Assembly (NCBI GenBank): GCA_023525975.1
Contig: CM042046.1
Location: 42,439,501-42,503,500, forward strand
From: Smallanthus sonchifolius
Taxonomy: Eukaryota; Streptophyta; Magnoliopsida; Asterales; Asteraceae
Length of the DNA stretch: 64,000 nucleotides
Direction: 5' to 3'
The notes beneath the pieces are model-generated. The model saw only the letters and a list, made by a program, of their open reading frames with translations, was not told where the DNA came from and ran no database searches. This document shows, piece after piece, positions 56,800 to 64,000 of this stretch. Made by a program: the position numbers and the translations under genes. Numbering within the stretch: the stretch's first letter is position 1; the number at the start of each line of letters is the position of its first letter.

Positions 56800-57568
56800 T
56801 TCTGTACAAAGGAAATTAATGAGCTTGTATTTTAATGTTTGTTGTTTTCATTAAATCAATCTCGAAACCTTAACACAAGTTTTAGTTTGGTGCATCACAA
56901 ACACGTTAAATCGTTCTAGATTTTACAGTCAGTTCCAAAGTCTAGATCCGAGGCGGGGGCAGGCAGAGGGAGGTCGGCGATGGTAATAGTGGCGACAGAG
57001 GAGGCAATGACTGTTGGTGACGGTGGTACGCTGGAGATGTTGTGGATGAAGATGAAAAGAAAGGTATATACAGAATGTATACGTTAAAAGTAACAAAGGT
57101 ATGGAATTTTTAGGGGACGTTTGGTTCGTGGAATTCGTTTGTGGCTCATATATACCTCATCTACATTCGTGAATTTTATGTTAGAATTTTGATTTGATAA
57201 AGAACATGACATGGTAGCCCAGGCTTAACTATTTTAGGGGTCTAAGGTGAAGTAAAACTCCTAGGTCTTTTTTTAATTGTCATGGTTATAAATAGTGACA
57301 GATCTAAGAATTTTTTGAGTGGGACAAAAACGGTTCGTTAAGGTAGGATTGGACTATACATATATGAAGAAAAAAATTGGGCTCAAAATCTTTTTGTTAA
57401 AGTAGGATTAGATATTGTTAGTCTCAAAACAAAAACCTAGATTAAACCGTATGTATAAATATATGTATTTTTTTTTAATTTGAGGTCCTAAGCACAATGC
57501 TAAAAATCTACCACATAGATCCACTCATGTAACATGGTGTCCCTATCCATGTATAATCAAAACTGGAG
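56800..57568. other. Spacer
   Basis: The phrase aggggacgtttggttcgtgg (57113) resembles a MITE end without partner. The phrase taaggtaggattgga..tgggctcaaaatctttttgttaaagtaggatta shows a local duplication (57335-57410). No gene recognised. Confidence 0.35.
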
Positions 57569-58178
57569 TTGGCCTCCTGCCCTCATATAGCATCGCAAAA
57601 CATGAAACCTCTAGGTATTCAGTCAATTGTTTCAAAAACTTGTCTTCCTAGCGTAGATCGTTCAACCACCAAATTATATGGATATCACCTTTTGTCGGAA
57701 TGTGAAGTATGGGCCAAAATTCTGTCTTGGAATGTGTACATGAAAGGAGGAAATCATAGAAAAATTCATGCTTGTATGGCTGAAATGATTTTTGCTCTCA
57801 AAACCGAGCAAAAGTTCAACATGGGGTATTTCATTATCAAACAAATGAGTGGTGTTCTTCGTTCCTCAAGAAGATTCCTACCATGGGGGAAGCTTAGTGA
57901 GGTGGCCAGGTAGGAAAAAAAATCCCCCTCCTCCCCTTGCGTTTTTCTTGAAACTTCGTCACTGTTTTCTACCATATGGCCATCTTCTCAATCGTCTCTT
58001 TATCCTTCTTCAACTTCCATCACATAACCTTGTTATTCCCAAAATTTCTTCTCTTGATTCCTCCACCCTTAAACGAATGCCAAATCTTCCCAGCTCCTTC
58101 AAACGACCTAGATATTACGTTTCATCAGAATAGGAAGAGGAAGAAATGATGAAGGTGATGACTCTCCAAGAATCTCGG

Positions 58179-60092
58179 TGTAAGGCCCCTAAACCGGGCG
58201 ACCTCACTTGTTGGATTTACTCATAAACATAGTCATAAATACTGAACTTAAATTAAAACATTCGTCATTCAATTACATAATCAAAACAGCGGAAGTCTTT
58301 ACAAATAAAAACATAACATATTCTTAACAACAAAAGTGGGATGTCAGTCTTGTGTCGGGTAACCATCACGCCTTCGCACGACCCTTTCCTTTGTTACCTG
58401 AAATGTATACTAGAAGTCAGCTAACGCTGGTGAGTTCTAGTTTAAAGACAATCATACATAATATTTATCTTATCCTGAATATAATGTATACATGTATATT
58501 CATACTTTTAAATATTCTTTACTTTACTGTTCTCACATAACATTCATTGAGGGTATATACATATGTACATACATACTTTCTTTGGGAGAACACATATTGG
58601 CCACAATCTTAAGGGAGATCAACCCATCATACTTGTCGCGAATGTCACGAAGACATCGCAGTCAGAGCTACCGTCGTAGCCCTTCTCATAACCGTCCGGC
58701 TCTAGAAAACCGTCCGTCATAACATTAAATCCGTCCGGCAACTTTTGTCCGTCCGCTCTTAACCGTCCTACCGTCGTAGTCCGTCATAACATTAAATCCG
58801 TCTGCCCTAGGGCATCCGTTTCCCACGCGACCATTATGTATGCAACCGTTCTACATTAGTTAAGGCAATTGCTTCGACCGTCCATTTTTACCTTTTCATA
58901 CGTCCTATCTTACGTAGGAACGTTTTCGTCCCGGTTGCAAAATAGTCACGTGGTCGTCCGTCTACCGAAGTAGCCGTTGTCACAGAAGGGTTTATAACGT
59001 TTACATTCATTCATAACATGCAATATATATAATATAAAGCAAGATTTCATTCTTTTACGTTATATCCTTCTTTCATTCTTTCTTTATATCATACGCTTCA
59101 TTCTTTATTCATAATTCATTTTCACATATATAAGTATTTATATATTCATATATGTACGTATGATCACATTGTCACTTATAGCATTTATCCATTTAGTGTA
59201 TACACTTCAGCCCCAAAACATTTATAAATCATTTGCACATACATAGAAGGGGGCACATAGAACTCACCTGACGAGCTACTCTAGGTTGTCCTAAACAAAG
59301 GCCCAACAGCGTCACTTCCGATCTGGATTAGGTAGTTAAATACACATTAGACCCAACCCTGACTCTAATGGTTTGATCATTCTAAACTTACTGACTTTAC
59401 TTAACCAACCTGTGGCCTGCTGTCTGCTGCCTGCGCGCTTAGTAAGTGCGCAGGGACTTGCTCATGCGCACTTGGTAAGTGCGCAGGAGTCTTCCTCCTG
59501 CGTACTTGGTAAGTACGCAGGGACTGCTGCCTGCGCACTTAGTAAGTACGCAGGGATTCCTTCCTGCGCACTTGGTAAGTACGCAGTACCTGGTTCTTGG
59601 ACCAAAATTTCGGAATTCTTGCATGTTAATCCGATCATGCTAATCTTACAATTTTCTTTGATCAAAACGTGCGGTTTTCATTCTAGATTCTATTTCTAAG
59701 CTTATTTTCAAGTTTCATCCGTAAAAACATCACCTATTTAGCTAAAACTCGAGAAACCCCAAAAATGAACAAGAACTCATATTATGATCGAATCATTACC
59801 TGGATTGGAATTCTGATCCGGAGGTTTTGCTCACGATCTCAGTAGTAACGTGCTCCTTAAATCTCGTGACGATCCGTCGACTTTCTCTCTCTAGACCCGG
59901 GCTCCCTTTCTCTCTCTAAGATGGTGCAAGTGAGGGTGAAATGAGTTAGTGGGCTGTCTTGCCCCTTTTATACCTGGGCTTCCCTCGGCCCGTTGGAGTC
60001 GAGCCCAAGTCCATCCGTTCTTATTTCGTTTTATGTCGTATAAATCTCCATCGTATTATTATTTACTTATTTACTATTTTCGAGATGTTACA
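58179..60092 (-). repeat. Solo Ty3-gypsy LTR, 1,914 bp, TSD CTCGG
   Basis: It begins TGTAAGGCCCCTAAACCGGG and ends cgagatgttaca, flanked by perfect 5-bp repeats CTCGG (58174-58178 and 60093-60097). It is related to the LTRs at 1469 and 16000. It contains an array of ccgtc/gtccg motifs (58680-58990) and five short palindromes (59430-59586). No interior, so it arose by recombination between LTRs. Confidence 0.93.
59430..59586. repeat. Five tandem palindromes CCTGCGYACTT-NGT-AAGTRCGCAGG
   Basis: Copies start at 59430, 59463, 59497, 59530 and 59563, spaced 33-34 bp. Each has arms of up to 11 bp around a 3-base centre (agt or ggt). Copy 2 pairs C with G and copy 3 pairs T with A at the same place. 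Confidence 0.92.
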
Positions 60093-60197
60093 CTCGGCTG
60101 AGCAATATGAAGAATTGAAGTCCAAGATTGAAGAAAACTCAAGGTCAATCAAAAGAAACAATTTGCTCCTAAAGAAAATGTATAACTTCGTGAAATG

Positions 60198-60477
60198 ATG
60201 AAGGTGATGACTCTCCAAATTGTTCCCAATCCCCGTCTCCATCTCCCTCATCTTAAATTCTTGTATGGTTAACTCAAAAACAATTGTGGTTGTGTTTTTA
60301 AGACAAACTAAGGCTTATTCTCGTGACTTTAATGCCACCCATTATTTTGACCTAGATAATGGTTGCATGAACAATTAGGACCCCGGTTGGTGAATGGTCA
60401 TGTTTGACCATACTTTTGAGACATTTAGATCACCACCTTGTATGAAAATGCTTTGTTATGATTATGTTTGCTTGCTT
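60198..60477 (+). other. Degenerate retroelement sequence
   Basis: No motif readable. It lies between the gag-like and reverse-transcriptase remnants and is probably part of the same decayed element. Confidence 0.35.
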
Positions 60478-60605
60478 TTATATACAAGGCTCGCCTTGTG
60501 GCAAAGGGATTTCGATAACAACCGTGGGTTGACTTTCATGAAACTTTCAGTCCACTTATAAAATCTACCACCATTAAAGTGGTTCTTTTTTCTTGTTGTT
60601 ATATG
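60478..60605 (+). pseudogene. Ty1-copia reverse transcriptase fragment
   Basis: YKARLVAKGF, then, past a stop, QPWVDFHETFSPL and TTIKVVLF: the start of the copia reverse transcriptase domain (KARLVAKGF..Q..GIDY.ETFSPV). Only about 42 codons remain. Confidence 0.85.
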
Positions 60606-60699
60606 ATGTCGTCCAGACGGTCTATAAAAACTATCAAATAAAACCTAATCTAGACTCTCTAGCTTTAAATTTATAAAACCTAGACTCGACCTAAAACTA

Positions 60700-62259
60700 G
60701 ACCACACAACCGGCAAGTGTACCGATCAATGCAATATAGCCTAACGAAGTCCGGATATCGAACCCAAAAGACACTGAATAACTAAATTAGACTCTAACTA
60801 GGACTTAATATGATTAATTGATTGGGGGGTTTACTACACTAAAGATTAACTAAGAATGCAATAAACTAAGGACAATTCAAGCTATCAAGAGTAAACTAAA
60901 GATGAAATCAAGAATGGAGAAGTCACTACCTAGGTCGGAATCCTATGTGTAAAGCTCAACTTCTATCGGTTTTGGAACTAGGTTGGATCTGGGTTTCTAA
61001 AGATATAACACCTAAAAGATATCTAGTGGATTCCCGATCACTCTCGGTCTCGGGATGTGACCAGAAGACAACCTAAGGATATTAACTCACCAGATGATCG
61101 GATCACCTCTCGGGTATTTCCTACTATGACAAGTACCCTAATAAACGGATTACCTCTCAGTCTCACCGCTTACCATACACTCAAGGAATGCATGGGGTAG
61201 TTCTAGAATGGATACTATGATTCGGATAGCAACTATCACTAGACACCTAATACCAACTTCCTCTCAGACAGCTGACACTCGGATTCCTAATGACGAAGAC
61301 TAAACGACTAATTCTCACCTCTCGGGTATTGAACTAGGACACACATTCACTTCTAATCAGTAATTAACTAGGTTTTCTATGGCTACTACGTCTAGACACC
61401 ACTCTAACTCACAAACCCTAAAGTCTATGAACCAGAAACGAAGATCAAACTGGCAGACAACCACAATCAACACAGAAAAGCATAATCAACCACATAATCA
61501 GAATTAAACATGCACTAACATCACACATAAACAAACTCAAACCTTTACTAAATCATAAATCCAACATTCAAATCCAAAAACCGAATAAAAATCAAAACTT
61601 TAACACATAATCATCATATTGACCTAGGTAGATCAAGGATCTAGCCTAGAATCATACTAAGAACATCTACACAGAAGCAAATAGCAAGATCCATAGGTTC
61701 AACACATAAAATCAAAGATAAAAATCAAGTCTTTAAAACCTAGAACGTATAACTACGAACCCGGAATCCAAAGCTTTAATCTTTAAGCTTCAATCTTCTT
61801 CCAAACTCCCAAAATCGCCTCTTTTCTTCCCTGGAACGGCTTAGAATCGAACTCTCTCATAATGGCCGTTTAAATCTTTTTAATTTAGAAAATTAGGGTT
61901 TTGCGGAAAACGGCCCTCTCGCGTACCGCGAGAGAATGTTGACTGGATCCTCGCGTACCGCGAGGACCAAAATAGTCGGGCGGATTCCTGGAGTTTCCCG
62001 CGTACCGCGAGAATTATTACACTCGTCTCTCGCGTACCGCGAGAGACCTAAATTTCAGAAAATTGTCTTTTGATCTTTGGACTTTTCCGGGCTTCGTTTC
62101 TTCGCTCGTTTTCTTCACGTATTCTTCATTAATATTCCCGAGCTCCTACAAATAAGACCAACGACTCAAATGTACATAAAATTGACTCAAAACTAATATA
62201 AAACTACTTAGAACACATTAAAACAAAGGAATAAAGACGTGTGCTTTCGCACCCTATCA
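60700..62259 (-). repeat. Athila/Tat-like gypsy LTR (left end approximate)
   Basis: On the minus strand it begins TGATAGGGTGCGAAAGCACACG, a start I associate with this kind of plant gypsy LTR. It ends near ...gatcggtacacttgccgg. It contains four palindromes built on CGCGTACCGCG. No ORF. Confidence 0.55.
61916..62047. repeat. Four palindromes of the type TCTCGCG-TAC-CGCGAGA
   Basis: Sites are 61916-61934 (ctctcgcg), 61949-61965 (cctcgcg), 61997-62011 (cccgcg, one arm changed) and 62025-62047 (gtctctcgcg; perfect 10-bp arms). The centre tac is constant. Confidence 0.95.
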
Positions 62260-63298
62260 AATATCCTCACACTTAACCTTTTTTCGTCCTCGAAAAATCT
62301 GCAAATGGAATCATAACTGGCATCTAACTCAACAAACATAAATTTCAATTTTCAAAACATACTCACGTGTTAAAAAGCAACAATTAGTATTTCTGTCCGA
62401 TTAAACCCAAGCACTAACTTTCAAGCCCCCGTTACGTGTTCTAAATCCATTTTATACAACATATCAATCAATCTATGTGACTCACACTTAGAAGTTACAG
62501 CTCTACCTAATCCCGTCTCAAGGTCATGTTTAGGCACGGATTAAACCATATAGATTTACCCTACCACGTTAAACTACTATTTACAGGTTTTTAGAAATCA
62601 GATGAAATCATGAATGAATGGATGATAATGAGCATAATAAGCAAAAGAACTTTCGTCTAGAGGCGTTTCAACCAAGTCACTATCCCGGAGGGTAACACAT
62701 AGACTACATTCTATCAATGAAGCACATAAATCTTACTTAGGGGTGTATCCTCCAAGTCGCTATCCCAAAGGGTAACACATAAGCAAAACTCAGTATAGCT
62801 CATAAATTATGGAATAACATGGATTATGGAATGCGGGCGCCACCGAAACTCGGATTTATTCTCATAAAAAGAGAATGGTGTGCCATAAAAAATTTCAAAA
62901 ACCTTTAAATTTTAACTTAATCGTGGTACCTATCACCCTATATTGACAGTTTCAGTATTACCATTACTCTAAGATGAATACCCACAAGATATCATGATTT
63001 TATTCCGTGATTAATCCTAAATAACACAAACAGGATATTTAAGCTCTACTAGTTAGCTGGGTCTACCAAAACATCACTAATTAGACACGTTTTCAATTAT
63101 TTAATCTTTTAAACTCATAAATAGATCCAGTTCTACTATCATTTTCCAAATATATGCAATTATTTTCAAGAACATTTTTCAAATTTTTCAATTTTTTTTT
63201 TGTATTTTTGAATTTTTAAAGACACAAACTAAACAAACTAGACACTCACATCCCCACACTTGAAAGACACATTGTCCTCAATGTGAAGCAAAACACAA

Positions 63299-63300
<2 letters not shown>
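62260..63300 (-). other. 3' non-coding region of the Athila-like element
   Basis: On the minus strand the phrases cacattgaggacaatgtgtc and caagtgtggggatg (63258-63290) are typical of the region after pol in Athila-type elements. A block around 62640-62785 contains two copies of tccaagtcgctatcccaaag/ggtaacacata. No protein remnant was readable. Confidence 0.45.

Positions 63301-63336
<36 letters not shown>
63301..63336. repeat. (A)36 homopolymer
   Basis: A run of 36 A, likely length-variable and possibly miscounted in assembly. Confidence 0.95.
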
Positions 63337-63337
<1 letters not shown>

Positions 63338-64000
63338 AGGAAGCGACTTAGCTGGTAATGTAGATGCAATCTAGTATGCAGCTTCGTTCTTCCTTGTGTG
63401 CACCGTATAGCATTTCGGTCGCGGTTACACATCAGCTGTTGGGTTTCCTTTACAAGATAGTAATGGTAATCATCAAACCCGCCCGAATGGAGATTGAGTA
63501 CGGACAGAATGATAAAACCTGCAAAATAAACCTCATACAAACCCACAGCATTAAACTGACTCAAATAAAATATAGAGACTAGACAGACTCAAGAAAACTA
63601 AAAGACTCAAGATAGATAGATGCAGAGAAAACATACTCGACATGTGGCAAACACAAAGACATGAATACCACAGCAAGTTCGAACATCGGTCATAAACGGT
63701 TTCTAGTTTCCCATGGTCACGGTGGTCGGATGGTGGTAGGTGGGTGAATTAATGTGATGGATGATGGTGGTTAAAGGTGATGCTTCATGGTAGTGGTGGT
63801 ACGAAGGTAGGTGATGAATAGTGGTGGTGAGTGAAAACGGGAACAGAAACGGGTACGGGAAACCATGGGAAACAAAGGAAATAGGGTGACACCAGCAGTC
63901 CCTCGCGTACCGCGTAAGTCGAAGGGGATATTCTTCGCGTACCGCGAAGGCCAAAAAGTTAGGCCGGCCGAGACTTTTGTCTCTCGCGTACCGCGAGAGA
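63337..64000 (-). other. Further Athila-like sequence with three CGCGTACCGCG palindromes
   Basis: Mostly unrecognised. It includes a ggtggt/gatggt-rich stretch (63715-63840). Palindromes stand at 63901-63917 (right arm altered), 63933-63949 (cttcgcg-tac-cgcgaag) and 63980-64000 (tctctcgcg-tac-cgcgagaga), the last touching the window edge. Confidence 0.6.

Larger units (their letters stand above)
57569..60197 (+). pseudogene. Retroelement gag-like ORF split by a solo LTR
   Basis: The first frame (57569-57913) contains WAKILSWNVYMKGGNHRKI and TEQKFNMGYFIIKQM, the conserved pattern of gag-like first ORFs of large LTR retrotransposons. After stops, an acidic tail GRGRNDEGDDSP runs into the LTR. 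On the other side the same frame resumes as QYEELKSKIEEN...KKMYNF and stops at 60197. It is therefore a decayed ORF with the LTR inserted near its end. A 26-bp phrase gaaatgatgaaggtgatgac + tctccaa stands on both sides (58144 and 60193). Confidence 0.6.

Overview
The window is nuclear DNA of a eudicot plant. The evidence is split genes with GT..AG introns, AT-rich spacers, plant-type Ty1-copia and Ty3-gypsy LTRs, Mutator-like, hAT, CACTA and Helitron elements, and two plant-specific gene families. The gypsy LTR termini (TGTAAGRCCC...GATGTTACA, read here in reverse) and several copia traits remind me of Asteraceae genomes. That family placement is recalled, not proven. There is no sign of organellar, bacterial or viral DNA.

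Only two ordinary host genes are visible. One is a single-exon gene on the minus strand at about 21 kb with the PFTWEIQPGTP motif of the DUF688-type plant family. The other is a two-exon gene on the plus strand at 53.9-56.2 kb for a WEB-family (DUF827) coiled-coil protein. Everything else is transposon-derived or unrecognised spacer.

Layout. 0-9 kb: a minus-strand copia element (LTR and primer-binding site at 6.3-6.7 kb) is split by a Ty3-gypsy element with a 5-bp target duplication; then come a poly(A)-ended segment, a CACTA end and a decayed copia gag. 9-12.5 kb: a copia LTR and two hAT elements with 8-bp duplications. 12.7-20.6 kb: a cluster of small Helitrons, one inserted inside another, mixed with copia and gypsy remnants and tRNA-like SINE fragments. 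22.39-33.36 kb: one complete 10,967-bp Mutator-like element (MULE) with a 9-bp duplication. It carries a MURA-like transposase, a DUF1985+Ulp1 gene and two further Ulp1-like genes. 33.7-46 kb: gypsy reverse transcriptase, a long foldback element, a MULE carrying a copia gag piece, and a copia-like element with a gag-like ORF. 46.5-51.5 kb: two foldback elements meeting at a (TA)n tract, one holding a 1-kb minisatellite and the other a solo LTR. 51.7-57 kb: a hAT element, the WEB gene and a MITE. 57.5-64 kb: a retroelement ORF split by a solo LTR, then an Athila-like minus-strand LTR region with repeated short palindromes.

Most notable system: the large MULE. Its transposase and catalytic-type Ulp1 gene each carry disabling lesions. 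The two tandem Ulp1-like genes keep fully open, intron-consistent reading frames but have lost the catalytic His and Cys. A second theme is that several unrelated LTRs carry arrays of short perfect palindromes whose arms vary with pairing kept.
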